Positions 16,078 through 25,245 are shown, counted from the first letter of the stretch. The stretch is DNA of 64,000 nt from Bacteroides caecigallinarum (GCF_016902295.1 NZ_JACJLQ010000013.1:1-64000); one strand, 5' to 3'. The notes: generated by a model not told the origin, from the sequence alone. Made by a program: numbers and translations.

Positions 16078-16971
16078 ATGAAGATGAAGAATAAAGAAGA
16101 AATGACCGCAACCATATCGACATGTATCGGTCTGTTCGACTTCCTCAAGGAAAAGGTCGGTGAACGCAAGACAAGGACGGAAGCCTATTGCGACCTGTTG
16201 GACAAGTCACTGGCAGGCTTTGTTTCCCCTTTTTTAAGAAATCAGGATTTCGAGCTCAGGCCGAGGCAGTGCCATGTGACCGTTTCAGACCTCGCAACCG
16301 AATGGCGGTGGCACAGGGCCACTGTCCGTTCCTTTCTGGATACGCTGGAATCATTCGGACAGCTGGAAAGGACGAAACTGCCGAAAAGCATGGTCCTCAC
16401 CATGCACCTGCATGATGGCAGCCATGCCGTACCCGATATTGTACAGGGAACCGCAGGCATTGTCCGACAGTTGAACGGAATCCTGTCCGAATGGATAAAC
16501 GGCAGCATCACTTCCGATGACGCCGGTATTGCGTGTGGTCAGATTGTACACCAGGCCATCACCGATGCCGGACTCAAGTATGAACTGCCGGAAGACGACT
16601 GCCGTGTCACCTTGCAGAAGTTGCCGGAGAGAATGAACGCGCGAGTGCTGGAAATCCACACCGCCGCTGTGGAGTGCATCGTCCTTGCTGCCCTGCGGAA
16701 AGTGTTGCGCCGGTCGAAGCCGGAAGAAAGCATGAAGCTCATGCAACACTTCTGTTTTGATCTGGGAGCAAGCTGGCCGTCATTCATTGACCTGTCAAAG
16801 ACCCTTGCAGAGCAAATTCTGAACTCAGGGAAAGAAAAGGACATCGACCACGACGACGACCGTCAGCTGCTCCTTGACGACCTTCACGACCCGTTCCTGT
16901 CGGCTGCGGCGAAAGCCCTGGAGAAATCCGCAGGTGCGGACTGTCGAACCCCATTGTATAACCACGGATAA
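16078..16971 (+). CDS. Helix-turn-helix protein next to the relaxase
   Basis: A 297-residue protein with a likely winged-helix segment at about residues 62-100 (VTVSDLATEWRWHRATVRSFLDTLESFGQLERTKL), a pattern used for DNA binding. The rest is helical. It lies directly upstream of the oriT-like region and the MobV gene, a position where auxiliary mobilization or replication proteins are found. I cannot say which. A second ATG lies two codons after the chosen start. Confidence 0.65.
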   Translation: MKMKNKEEMTATISTCIGLFDFLKEKVGERKTRTEAYCDLLDKSLAGFVSPFLRNQDFELRPRQCHVTVSDLATEWRWHRATVRSFLDTLESFGQLERTKLPKSMVLTMHLHDGSHAVPDIVQGTAGIVRQLNGILSEWINGSITSDDAGIACGQIVHQAITDAGLKYELPEDDCRVTLQKLPERMNARVLEIHTAAVECIVLAALRKVLRRSKPEESMKLMQHFCFDLGASWPSFIDLSKTLAEQILNSGKEKDIDHDDDRQLLLDDLHDPFLSAAAKALEKSAGADCRTPLYNHG

Positions 16972-16974
16972 TCC

Positions 16975-17152
16975 GTCCTTCAGCCGGCGTAGCCGTCCTG
17001 CCGTTTATAGCAGGCATCCGGGCTTGCCCGTCTGCCACCAAACAAAGGGATGGGGAGCCTAATACCCCAATGACAGGAGCCATTGGGAGAGATGTCCAGG
17101 CAGGCAGCAAGCTGGGACATGAAAGATTATCCAATGCAACAGAAGAAGCAGT
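16975..17152. other. Putative oriT region
   Basis: The gap before the MobV gene has several inverted repeats: CCTGC/GCAGG (16997-17014), CGGGC-tt-GCCCG (17019-17030), GGGG/CCCC (17052-17068) and a 7-bp CCCAATG/CATTGGG (17066-17087). MobV relaxases usually nick in such a region just upstream of their own gene. No nick-site consensus was identified, so the exact position is open. Confidence 0.5.
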
Positions 17153-18604
17153 ATGACAAATGCAAAACAGGTTCTCGACGTTCAGGTCTCCAAAGGCATC
17201 ACCACCGCCCAAAGTAACGAACATCTGCGTAACCGCAGTGAGAAGGCGGCGGAATATGCCATGAAGAAAGGTAACTACGACCCGACAAGGGAACATCTGA
17301 ACTTTGAGATAGTAAACGGCAAGGTGCGTCCTGTGGACAAAAGCCGGAGTATTCCGGATAGGATGGCCGACAGTCTCCGTCAGCGGGGTATTAAGGACCC
17401 GAACGAAGGACTGGTGGAACCCAAGTACAGGACGGTGGTCAACATTATCCTCGGCGGCTCCCGCGAACTGATGCGGCAGCTTGCCTTTGGAAAGCAGGAT
17501 GTGGATTTCGAGCAAGGAGCGGATAACAGCCGAATCGTCAGAAAGCCGGAAATTGAACAGTGGGCAAAGGATGCCTATAGATTCATCTGTGACAAGTATG
17601 GCGAACAGAATATAGCGGCGTTTGTTGCGCATCTCGATGAACAGAATCCCCATATACATTGTACACTTCTGCCAATTAGGGACGGCAAGTTTGCATACAA
17701 GGAGATATTTGCCGGAAAGGACAAATACGAGTACAGCGCAAGAATGAAACAACTGCACAGCGACTTTGCAGAAGTAAACAGGAAGTGGGGACTTTCCAGA
17801 GGCAGCAGTGTCTCAGAAACAGGTGCTCGTCACAGAACAACCGAGGAATACCGTCGTATGCTGTCGGAGGAATGTACGACCATTGAGGAACAGATAGCCC
17901 GACACAAGGAAGTCCTTTCGGATCTCCAATCGGACATCCGGCTGGCAGAGCGCAGGGTTAAGGGTCTGACCTCTATGGTGGAAAATCTTTTGAAGAAGCA
18001 AGCGGAGAAAGAGGCAAGGCTCGCCGTTCTTGAGGACGAATTGAAAGAGCACAAGGGCGATGCCGCTGCCATATCAGCTGAGACGGACAAGCTGAAAAAG
18101 GAGCTTGCCTATATCCAGCTTAAACTGGCAGACAAACAGGATAAGCTGAAGCTGGCTGACCGACAGCTGTCCGACCTCAAAGAGAACATGGATGCCATTC
18201 AGGAGAGGACAGAACATCTCAAGGAAGAAGCCTACAAATACTCCCGTGATGTCCATTCCAAAGTGGACAGTCTGCTCAAGGATGCGATGCTGGAAAATAT
18301 GGTGAATGAGTTCCGTGACCTTTCGGCACGGATGACCGGCCCGGAACGGCAGATGTTTGACGGCACTCTTGTACAGTCCATAGCGGAACAAGGGAAAGAG
18401 GTCATGCACTGCGCCACCTTGCTATTCCTGGGCATGGTCGATGATGCCACCACCTTTGCCGAAACACATGGCGGAGGCGGAAGCAAGAGCGACCTCAAAT
18501 GGGGACGGGACGAAGACGAGGACAACCGTGCATGGGCTCTCCGCTGCATGAGGATGGCAAGTCGCATGATGAAGCCTGCAATCGGCAGGAAGCCCAAGCG
18601 TTGA
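17153..18604 (+). CDS. MobV-family relaxase
   Basis: A 483-residue Pre/Mob-type relaxase. The metal-binding motif HxDExxPHxH is complete at residues 160-169 (HLDEQNPHIH). The N-terminal 200 residues form the nicking domain; residues about 225-400 are a long coiled coil, as usual in MobV proteins. It should nick oriT and stay bound to the 5' end of the transferred strand, here probably in the region just upstream. MobV enzymes are typical of Bacteroides mobilizable plasmids and transposons. Confidence 0.9.
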   Translation: MTNAKQVLDVQVSKGITTAQSNEHLRNRSEKAAEYAMKKGNYDPTREHLNFEIVNGKVRPVDKSRSIPDRMADSLRQRGIKDPNEGLVEPKYRTVVNIILGGSRELMRQLAFGKQDVDFEQGADNSRIVRKPEIEQWAKDAYRFICDKYGEQNIAAFVAHLDEQNPHIHCTLLPIRDGKFAYKEIFAGKDKYEYSARMKQLHSDFAEVNRKWGLSRGSSVSETGARHRTTEEYRRMLSEECTTIEEQIARHKEVLSDLQSDIRLAERRVKGLTSMVENLLKKQAEKEARLAVLEDELKEHKGDAAAISAETDKLKKELAYIQLKLADKQDKLKLADRQLSDLKENMDAIQERTEHLKEEAYKYSRDVHSKVDSLLKDAMLENMVNEFRDLSARMTGPERQMFDGTLVQSIAEQGKEVMHCATLLFLGMVDDATTFAETHGGGGSKSDLKWGRDEDEDNRAWALRCMRMASRMMKPAIGRKPKR

Positions 18605-18656
18605 CCGGCATCCCTGACCCATAAATCAAAAGAATCAACCAATAAAGTATCAGATT

Positions 18657-20120
18657 ATGACGAAACATATCATTTTGTTCTTTGCGGCACTTTGTTCGCT
18701 GCACAACCATGCGAATGCTGCACCGTCGGACAGCGATACTGTCCGATATGAAAGTTTCAGTAACGGCATTGAAATGCTACGTCCGATGCAGCCCTCTTAT
18801 CTTGACGGAGTGGTAGTCCCGACACGCAAAAGCGGCAACTGGTTTGTCAGCCTGTCCGGAGGGGCATCGGCGTTTCTCGGCACGCCGCTCGGCTGTGAAG
18901 ACCTTTTCGGGAGACTCAAGCCTTCGTACACTATAGGTGTGGGCAAATGGTTCACACCGTCGGTCGGCGTCCGTGTCAATTACAGCGGGCTGCATTTCAA
19001 GGACAGTCAACTGTCCACACAGGAATATCATCATGTCCATGCGGATCTGATGTGGAATCTGCTCGGAAACAGGTATGCAAAACAAGACGAGGTTCGCTGG
19101 GGGCTTTCCCCGTATGCGGGTCTCGGACTGCTGCACAATGCGGACAACGGACACAACCCTCTTGCCATATCATACGGCATACAGGGCCAGTACCGCATAT
19201 CCAGGAGAGTAAGCGTCCTGATGGAACTTTCCGGGACGACCACATTCCAGGACTTCGACGGATACGGGAAAGCGAACCGTCTCGGAGACCACATGCTCTC
19301 GCTGACGGCGGGATTCTCTTTCAGCATCGGCAAGGTCGGCTGGAAACGCGCTGTTGACCATCGCCCGTATGAAAGGCGCAACGAGTGGCTGACCGGCTAT
19401 GCGAACACCCTGACAGAACGGAACAGGCAATATGCCGGAAAGCTGGACAAGGAAAGAAGGACTTTGGACGAGCTGAAGAAGATTCTCGAAATAGAAGGGC
19501 TGCTTGACACTTACGGACATCTGTTTGAAGACATGGAAGCCGATGACAGGAGGTTTCCCGTAAACAATTACAGCGGACTGAACTCCCTCCGAGCCCGGTT
19601 GAAGAACCGTCATTGGGACGGCAACTCGCCCCTTGTAACAGAAACGGGTACAGACAGTCTTCAGGGCATGAATACGGACAGCATCTGCAAAGTGGGAACG
19701 GACAGCCTGCCCGGAAAACGGAATGCGGCAATCAACCGCCCGGACACTGTTTCCGCAGCCGGTTATTTCGCCCTCATGCAGCATGGAGACGAATGTATAG
19801 GCTCTCCGGTCTATTTCTTCTTTGACCTTAACACCGCCCACCTTACGGACTCTCTGCAAAAGGTCAATCTTGACGCGCTCGCTCATGTAGCCAAGAAGTA
19901 TGGACTGTCTGTGAAAGTTGCGGGAGCGGCAGATAGCGCAACCGGCACAGCTTCCATCAACAATGCGTTGAGCACAGCCAGAGCCGATTACATTGCCGGT
20001 GAACTCATCAAGCGTGGCTTATCGGCAGAAAGCATTACCAGAATGTACGAGGGCGGCATATCGTATTATGTACCGAACGAAGCCAACAGACACACGAAAG
20101 TAGAACTTTATTTCAGATAA
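18657..20120 (+). CDS. OmpA-family outer membrane protein
   Basis: A 487-residue protein with a signal peptide (MTKHIILFFAALCSLHNHANA), an N-terminal beta-barrel-like half (about 45-225, aromatic-alternating strands), a charged helical linker, and a C-terminal OmpA-like peptidoglycan-binding domain (about 385-487). It follows the relaxase by 52 nt. OmpA-like proteins in transfer regions may anchor the transfer apparatus or alter recipient recognition. A terminator follows. Confidence 0.82.
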   Translation: MTKHIILFFAALCSLHNHANAAPSDSDTVRYESFSNGIEMLRPMQPSYLDGVVVPTRKSGNWFVSLSGGASAFLGTPLGCEDLFGRLKPSYTIGVGKWFTPSVGVRVNYSGLHFKDSQLSTQEYHHVHADLMWNLLGNRYAKQDEVRWGLSPYAGLGLLHNADNGHNPLAISYGIQGQYRISRRVSVLMELSGTTTFQDFDGYGKANRLGDHMLSLTAGFSFSIGKVGWKRAVDHRPYERRNEWLTGYANTLTERNRQYAGKLDKERRTLDELKKILEIEGLLDTYGHLFEDMEADDRRFPVNNYSGLNSLRARLKNRHWDGNSPLVTETGTDSLQGMNTDSICKVGTDSLPGKRNAAINRPDTVSAAGYFALMQHGDECIGSPVYFFFDLNTAHLTDSLQKVNLDALAHVAKKYGLSVKVAGAADSATGTASINNALSTARADYIAGELIKRGLSAESITRMYEGGISYYVPNEANRHTKVELYFR

Positions 20121-20163
20121 GTAGTCTTTTTGTTCATAAGTGAAAACAACTTTTTCATTTTTT

Positions 20164-20196
20164 GAGAGCCTGTCCGTGACGGATCGGCTCTCATTT
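20164..20196 (+). terminator. Terminator between convergent operons
   Basis: Stem GAGAGCC/GGCTCTC (20164-20170 with 20186-20192), 15-nt loop, followed by ATTTT and preceded by a T-rich stretch. It ends the relaxase/OmpA unit and faces the end of the phosphoesterase operon. Confidence 0.75.
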
Positions 20197-20199
20197 TCG

Positions 20200-20973
20200 C
20201 TAATATATTTCTATGAATTTGTTTGGGTTGAAGGCCAAATGTTCATTATAGAATACATAGCCGAGTTGGTTTGTGACACATTTTGTCCCGCCGATAATTT
20301 TATCAATATTACGATGTGAATGACCGTATATCCAATAATCTATAGGATTGTTTGTAATATAATCGGTAAGATCGACTGTAAAAGCTCCGTTTAACGGACT
20401 TCCCGTGAACTCTGGCGCAAGCAATTCAAGTGACGGTACATGGTGCGTAACTACAATGATATGTTCCTTATTGCTTTTGAATATGCTTTCTTTGAGAAAT
20501 CTAAAGCATTTGTCGTGCTCCATATTGAAGCGCGTCCAGTTAAGAGAATCGTTGTCCCCACATTTGATACGCCGGAAATCCGATATAGCCAGTTCTGTCC
20601 GGAATGCATCCTGCCGTTCTATATGAGACCATAGTGTGGTCGCTATTATTTCAGTATGTTCGGACAAAGGAATAACAGCATTATAATAACAAATGACATT
20701 AGTCCGTATTCTTGATGTCCAACCGTTATATAAAGAGTCAAGATTGAACATTTTGTAAAACTCATGATTTCCTGGAACAACAATTACTTGCTTGTAATTG
20801 TCGGAAGCCCAATCCCAAAACGGATGGCGGCTGTAGTTCTCATCTCCGAAATACCCTATGTCACCTGCCAATACAAGAATATCTCCTGCAACTTTCAGCG
20901 GATTATGCTTGATATAACTGGCATTCTCCGCAAATTCCAGATGAAGGTCGGATGCGTATTGTAATCGAGTCAT
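20200..20973 (-). CDS. Calcineurin-like metallophosphoesterase
   Basis: A 257-residue metallophosphoesterase with all main metal-binding motifs: ASDLHLEF (DxH), LAGDIG (GD), VVPGNHEFY (GNH), VVTHHVPS and YGHSHRN (GHxH). Members hydrolyse phosphoesters of nucleotides, nucleic acids or proteins; the substrate cannot be read here. It starts 1 nt after the stop of the nucleotidyltransferase gene, so the two are tightly coupled. In this setting it could reverse or modify the product of the nucleotidyltransferase, or act as a nuclease in a defence unit. Confidence 0.85.
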   Translation of the reverse strand: MTRLQYASDLHLEFAENASYIKHNPLKVAGDILVLAGDIGYFGDENYSRHPFWDWASDNYKQVIVVPGNHEFYKMFNLDSLYNGWTSRIRTNVICYYNAVIPLSEHTEIIATTLWSHIERQDAFRTELAISDFRRIKCGDNDSLNWTRFNMEHDKCFRFLKESIFKSNKEHIIVVTHHVPSLELLAPEFTGSPLNGAFTVDLTDYITNNPIDYWIYGHSHRNIDKIIGGTKCVTNQLGYVFYNEHLAFNPNKFIEIY

Positions 20974-20974
20974 T

Positions 20975-21754
20975 TTACAAAAAGCTGGTTTTCAGTTGCT
21001 CCAACATCTGCTCTCCGGTAATGTTTCGCAAACCGGCCGATTTGAAGAAATCCTGGTTGGGAAGTTCGTCCTTAACTTCATCACAGAAATGTGACACATC
21101 ATCTTTTAATGTTTGTGGTACATCCTCGAAACTGTCGGAAGGAGCAAGCATGGCTGCAAGCCTGAACACATCCTTTTTGTGTTTCTGTATATGCTTGCTG
21201 TCCACTTGTTCCCCTTTCGCCTTTCTATCGGACATTTCAAGAAATGCTTTGCATTTCAGGCAGATAAGGCTCTCTACATTTGCAATGTGAACACCATCTT
21301 CAACATAGCTGTGTTTTATCGTGAAATTGTAATAGCCATCATCCATAAGTATGGCAGAAAGGCTTGACAAATCATCATCTGTCGGGATGGGGGTTATGTG
21401 GGCGTCTTCCGGAAAGTCCAACAGTCCTATATTGCGTGAGAAAAGCTCTATCTGATAGGGAAACTCCATACTTGCCGGTTTCATAAACCGATAATACTCG
21501 TGTTTATGCTGATTGCCTTCACTTGTTCCTATATTGCGCTGCTCATATCCTGCGGCTTTTACCAGTTCCCAAAACCGGGAGACAAATTCGTGGGACAGGG
21601 CTTCTACTACGAGAATGATGTCTATGTCTTTGGTTGCCCTTGGAGTCTGCGCATATAGTTCCTCGTGAATTTCACATGCCGTGCCTCCAATTATAACATA
21701 GGAATCTTCAAATCCCTTGAAGAACTCCTTGAACTTCTCAATACCTTTTACCAT
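20975..21754 (-). CDS. AbiEii-like nucleotidyltransferase
   Basis: A 259-residue protein with the minimal nucleotidyltransferase signature: IGGTACEIH at about residue 22, followed by RATKDIDII (the DxD pair near 43-45). This combination is found in AbiEii/type IV toxin families. The C-terminal part is helical and lysine-rich. The start overlaps the regulator gene by 7 nt. Toxic members transfer nucleotides to tRNA or other targets; that activity is inferred from the family, not shown here. Confidence 0.78.
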   Translation of the reverse strand: MVKGIEKFKEFFKGFEDSYVIIGGTACEIHEELYAQTPRATKDIDIILVVEALSHEFVSRFWELVKAAGYEQRNIGTSEGNQHKHEYYRFMKPASMEFPYQIELFSRNIGLLDFPEDAHITPIPTDDDLSSLSAILMDDGYYNFTIKHSYVEDGVHIANVESLICLKCKAFLEMSDRKAKGEQVDSKHIQKHKKDVFRLAAMLAPSDSFEDVPQTLKDDVSHFCDEVKDELPNQDFFKSAGLRNITGEQMLEQLKTSFL

Positions 21755-22725
21755 TGTATGTCGTTTAATAGATTATCTAATTCAATTTGAACTCGCTCGT
21801 CGTCATTGTCTTTGAGAGACAAATACAATGACAGTTTGTCAACTGTTCCCGTATGGCTCAACAGTTTCGGGTCATATTTCCAGATTTCAATACGGAATAA
21901 TCCATATTCTTTATTGATTGGAATATCGGACTGATGCATATCAGTCCTGTTGATGGCATACATATCCGAATTTTCCTCATTGATTAGTGTATATTCTGAT
22001 AGAGCATTTATACCGCATTTCAGGCTTCCGCTCGGAAGGAAATCGGAAAAAGCAATTTTTTCAACCGGAGACACGAGGAAAGGCATGGCTTTCTCCCATA
22101 GTTCCTTTCCGTAGTAAATCAATCTTACTTCTTTTGTCTTTTTCCCTTCAAGTGAAACCAAACCGTTTTCGCTCAGCCACCGTAATGAACGATTGATGGT
22201 CGCGTATGAGACTTGAAAGATTTCCATCAAATCTTTTGTCTCACATCTATCAATGGACTTTATTTCCAGATTGTAAAGTAGTAAGCACTGTGCCATAGGA
22301 GGTATGGTCTCCTTTATATCTATTCCTGTTGCTTTTGCCTTTTTAAGGTCAATCAGCAGAGATGGAATGAACATCTGTTTTTTCGGAATGATGAAATTTG
22401 ACCTTTGTGAGGTCAGTCTTCCCACATTATAGGATGCTATGTTGTCTGTAACAAGTACGACCGGGCATTCACATTTATGCTCTATTAGATTAAATGTCCG
22501 TTTCAGCTGTGCAGGAGATATTTCATTCCCATCATGAGTTAAGGCAAATACAACAGCGTGACCGAGCAATTCAACTTTATAAAGATTGAAGCTCTGTGTT
22601 ACTGCAATGGGAATAGTATCGGATATGCATTTTTCTAATGGGACAAGAGTTACTTTCTCATCCAAGACGGAGAGAACATAGTCTGTCACCAATTTTATAA
22701 ATTCATCGTTATTGCACATAATCAT
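21748..22725 (-). CDS. Winged-helix regulator paired with the nucleotidyltransferase
   Basis: A 325-residue protein with a winged-helix segment at about residues 165-205 (DLMEIFQVSYATINRSLRWLSENGLVSLEGKK). The N-terminal 150 residues are alpha/beta with no recognised fold; the C-terminal part (ALSEYTLINEENSDMYAI) resembles AbiEi-type antitoxins. It is the first gene of the operon and probably represses it and/or neutralises the nucleotidyltransferase. The promoter may be the left arm of leader 5 (-7 box 22858-22866). Confidence 0.7.
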   Translation of the reverse strand: MIMCNNDEFIKLVTDYVLSVLDEKVTLVPLEKCISDTIPIAVTQSFNLYKVELLGHAVVFALTHDGNEISPAQLKRTFNLIEHKCECPVVLVTDNIASYNVGRLTSQRSNFIIPKKQMFIPSLLIDLKKAKATGIDIKETIPPMAQCLLLYNLEIKSIDRCETKDLMEIFQVSYATINRSLRWLSENGLVSLEGKKTKEVRLIYYGKELWEKAMPFLVSPVEKIAFSDFLPSGSLKCGINALSEYTLINEENSDMYAINRTDMHQSDIPINKEYGLFRIEIWKYDPKLLSHTGTVDKLSLYLSLKDNDDERVQIELDNLLNDIQW

Positions 22726-23097
22726 ATTGATGTGATTTTGTGCAAAAATAGTGATTTTATATTGATAGGCAAAGGTATAGCATCTTTTTTACAGATAATA
22801 TCCATCTTTTTACTCATTCTCGTACTCATCGGCTGCCTGTCAGCCCTGTTTTTCCGTGCAAAGGTACTGCGGAGGGCGAATGTCAAGTACCGCCATGCTG
22901 ACAGGCCTGCGTACCGGATGACAGCTTTCCGCAAATCACAGATTTGGGTATTTCATCAGCTACTTTGCCGTCCACTTGCCTTATTGCCCCTGACCCGCAG
23001 TCTTTTCACGCACGAAAATCATTCCCGACCGGAAGCCGTAAGGCTCCGAGAAAAGGGAAAGATAAAGAAAAAGTTTAACGGATTAAATTTAAGAGTT
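22726..23097 (+). promoter_or_regulatory. Palindromic leader 5
   Basis: Left arm 22831-22890 has a minus-strand promoter: TTG (22884-22886), 17 nt, TACCTTTGC (22858-22866); it also reads towards the regulator gene at 22725. Right arm 22973-23037 matches it (ACTTGC, GCCCC, CCGCAGT, CACG, AAAA, GAC, GG, AGCC) but is changed at the -7 box. A small stem CAAATC-aca-GATTTG lies between. The tail stem CGGAAGCC-gtaa-GGCTCCG (23030-23048) is followed by GAGAAAAGGGAAAG and the ATG at 23098. Confidence 0.72.
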
Positions 23098-23679
23098 ATG
23101 CCTAATTGGTGTTCAAGTGCGTATGTAATAGAGGGCGACGCAAAAGAAATCAAGAGCCTCTATGAGTTAATGAAAAGACTGGAAGACATGGAAAAACCTT
23201 CAGTGAAAAACGGCTTCGGGACTACATGGCTGGGATGCCTTGTGGATGCCTTGGGCAAGGATTGGAACGATGTATATTGTCGTGGTGAGTGGAGCAGCCT
23301 TGAAGTGGACGGCGAAGTGATAAGATTATACACCGAGACGGCATGGTCTCCCTGCAATGAGGTGTTTGACCTTGTGAGGGAAAAATATCCGTCACTTTAC
23401 TATTATTTTCAGGCGGAAGAGCCGGGCATGGGAATTTATGAAACGAACGACAGTTCGGGTGTCTATTTCCCCGACAGGTATTTTTTTGATGCCTGTACGC
23501 CCGAAGAAGAGTACATCAGCGAATACTTCGAGAATCAGGAAGATGCGTTCAAGTGGATTGAGAAAGAGACTGGGAAACCAATAAGGTCGGCAAAGGATGT
23601 CGAAGCTCTTGATGCAGAATGGAGTGAGAAGTGCGAAGATGCTTTCTGCTACCTGCATGAGTTTGAGGTGATAAGTTGA
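23098..23679 (+). CDS. Api92/DUF1281-like protein
   Basis: A 193-residue acidic protein starting MPNWCSSAYVIEGDAKEI, the typical opening of Api92-like and DUF1281 proteins, which have a ferredoxin-like domain and occur on plasmids, phages and conjugative elements. The chosen ATG lies 46 nt after the leader 5 tail hairpin; an upstream in-frame extension to 22732 crosses the leader and is not real. Function unknown; tryptophan-rich centre (YCRGEWSSLEVDGEVIRLY). Confidence 0.75.
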   Translation: MPNWCSSAYVIEGDAKEIKSLYELMKRLEDMEKPSVKNGFGTTWLGCLVDALGKDWNDVYCRGEWSSLEVDGEVIRLYTETAWSPCNEVFDLVREKYPSLYYYFQAEEPGMGIYETNDSSGVYFPDRYFFDACTPEEEYISEYFENQEDAFKWIEKETGKPIRSAKDVEALDAEWSEKCEDAFCYLHEFEVIS

Positions 23680-24160
23680 CTCGGGTAAAGGGGCATATCT
23701 CCCGGGCTGCAAGTCAGTTCGGGGGATTTTTCATGTCATCACAATCCTTTTTCCAGTTCCTGCTCCCTGTTTTAGCCGGATGCCTTGAAAGGCACTGCAA
23801 CCTTTTGTATGTCCCTTCCGTCCTGCCTTTTTATTTCGCAACTTCTGTCCACTTTTATCATGGGTCATAGTCTGTTCCTCCACTTCCGGCATTCCCCGCC
23901 GGAGTGATTTTCTCATGCAAAAGTACAGCGTTGGTACGGATGTCAAGCACCGCTATACTGACATGTTCAGAATTTGGCGGCAGCCTTCCGCAAATCCCAG
24001 ATTTGGGTATTCCGCTAAATTCCTCCATGTCCTGCTTGTCTTTCCGTCCCTTTTCCCGCTGTGACGCTTGCATGTAAAATCTTTCCCGACAAGGAAGCCG
24101 AAGAAGGCTTTCGAGAAAAGGGAAGAAAAAAGAATGTTCAACAAATTAAATTTCAAGATT
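23680..24160 (+). promoter_or_regulatory. Palindromic leader 6
   Basis: Left arm 23886-23949 holds a minus-strand promoter: TTG (23944-23946), 18 nt, TACTTTTGC (23917-23925). Right arm 24033-24101 matches it closely (TGCTTG, CCGT, CGCTGT, TTGCATG, AAAATC, GGAA, GCCG) except at the -7 box. A CAAATC/GATTTG stem lies between. The tail stem GGAAGCC-gaagaa-GGCTTTC (24093-24112) is followed by GAGAAAAGGGAAGAAAAAAG. Shares sequence with leader 5. Confidence 0.75.
23698..23733 (+). terminator. Terminator after the DUF1281-like gene
   Basis: Stem TCTCCCG/CGGGGGA with a U-G pair, followed by TTTTT, about 20 nt after the stop at 23679. A fair intrinsic terminator at the start of the leader 6 stretch. 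Confidence 0.6.
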
Positions 24161-24646
24161 ATGCACAGCAAAATTTTTCAAATCACAACGACAAAGGTGG
24201 ACAAGGAATGCTATCTGAACGAGGACACGCTTATGCAGGGCGATAACAGTTATTTTGACTATTGCGATAAAATTGACGAGGAGGAGCGCAAGTACCACAT
24301 TGACGTATTGGTAAACCATATCCTGCCCAAAGGGATGTTCGAGCTTGTCGATGAAGATACAATCCGCTACATCGGTGGGGTGGAAAAGTGGAAGGAAGAA
24401 TTTGTCGCAGGTTTGCGTAACAAGGTGGAAGCCGTTACTCCCGACACTGTACAGGATTGGATTGGCCCGGTCTATCAGCTTGAAAAATACTTGAAGAACC
24501 CGCTTGAAACAGCTTATTGGTTTTACACGGATACGGAGGGTGCGCAATCCTATGCCGAACAGTCTTACGAGTTTATGCGCGAGGTTTGTGGGTATGAACC
24601 CGGCACGCTGCTCTACATCGGAGGCGTCATTGATTATCATTTCTGA
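24161..24646 (+). CDS. Hypothetical protein
   Basis: A 161-residue acidic protein, mixed alpha/beta, with no recognised domain. It starts MHSKIFQITTTKVDKECYLN; the ATG at 24161 follows the A/T-rich ATTAAATTTCAAGATT stretch seen before other leader-driven genes. A start at 24134 is possible but would place the start only 21 nt after the leader hairpin. It shares its transcript with the 60-residue gene 17 nt downstream. Confidence 0.7.
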   Translation: MHSKIFQITTTKVDKECYLNEDTLMQGDNSYFDYCDKIDEEERKYHIDVLVNHILPKGMFELVDEDTIRYIGGVEKWKEEFVAGLRNKVEAVTPDTVQDWIGPVYQLEKYLKNPLETAYWFYTDTEGAQSYAEQSYEFMREVCGYEPGTLLYIGGVIDYHF

Positions 24647-24663
24647 CTCTAAATTAAAAGATT

Positions 24664-24846
24664 ATGAACGAACAGGAAAGAATTGATTTAAAACGGAAAT
24701 TACGGGAGGGACTTGCAGAATTGAGACTGACTTTTGACGAACTGCATAAGACCCTCGAATGGGCGGAATTGACGGAATGCTATCCTGAAGCATCCGCCGT
24801 ATATAGGCGGATTGAATATCTGGAGGACATTGTAAATAAGATATGA
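24664..24846 (+). CDS. Small helical protein
   Basis: A 60-residue protein, almost entirely helical and heptad-like (MNEQERIDLKRKLREGLAEL at the start), predicted coiled coil. No function known. It follows the 161-residue protein and is the last gene before leader 7; a long hairpin follows at 24861. Confidence 0.65.
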   Translation: MNEQERIDLKRKLREGLAELRLTFDELHKTLEWAELTECYPEASAVYRRIEYLEDIVNKI

Positions 24847-24860
24847 TTTGAATGACAAGA

Positions 24861-24903
24861 CAGCCATCATCGGCAGAGGAGGTATCCCAGCCGGTGGTGG
24901 CTG
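24861..24903 (+). terminator. Long hairpin, probable terminator
   Basis: A 14-bp stem, CAGCCATCATCGGC paired with GCCGGTGGTGGCTG (two G-T pairs), with a 15-nt loop. It begins 15 nt after the stop of the small helical gene. No U-tract follows directly, so it may act with a factor or stabilise the mRNA end. Confidence 0.55.
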
Positions 24904-25245
24904 CCTCACAACGGGACTGGCCGAGCCTGTTATAACATGCCCATAGGTCATGGGCTCCCTCCTTTTAATAATGGATAAAGCTCATTTCCATGTACCGCCA
25001 ACACCCCCACAGGCTGTTTTTATGCGGCAAAGGTACGGCGAACGGATAGCCGGTCAAGGACCGCATTGCCTATCAGGATAAAATTTGACGGAAACTTTCC
25101 GTAATCACAGATAGCGGCTTTTCATAAAATTTCACCGCTGATTCCTTGCCTGCCATCCTTGTCTTCGCCGTGGAAACCGCACATAAAAACAATCCCTGCG
25201 GCGGGTCGGAAGACTCGGAACAAAGGGAAAATAAAAAACAAAGCT
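24904..25245 (+). promoter_or_regulatory. Palindromic leader 7
   Basis: Left arm 25003-25060 has a minus-strand promoter: TTG (25055-25057), 19 nt, TACCTTTGC (25027-25035). Right arm 25156-25209 matches it (TCCTTG, TTCGCCGT, CCGCA, ATAAAAACA, CCTG) but has GGAAA in place of the -7 box. The tail stem CGGGTC-ggaa-GACTCG (25202-25217) is followed by GAACAAAGGGAAAATAAAAAA and the ATG at 25246. Confidence 0.75.

Noticed and set aside
22732-23097. Upstream extension of the DUF1281-like gene
   Set aside because: It reads through leader 5 and its hairpins; the ATG at 23098 has the leader spacing seen in the other copies.
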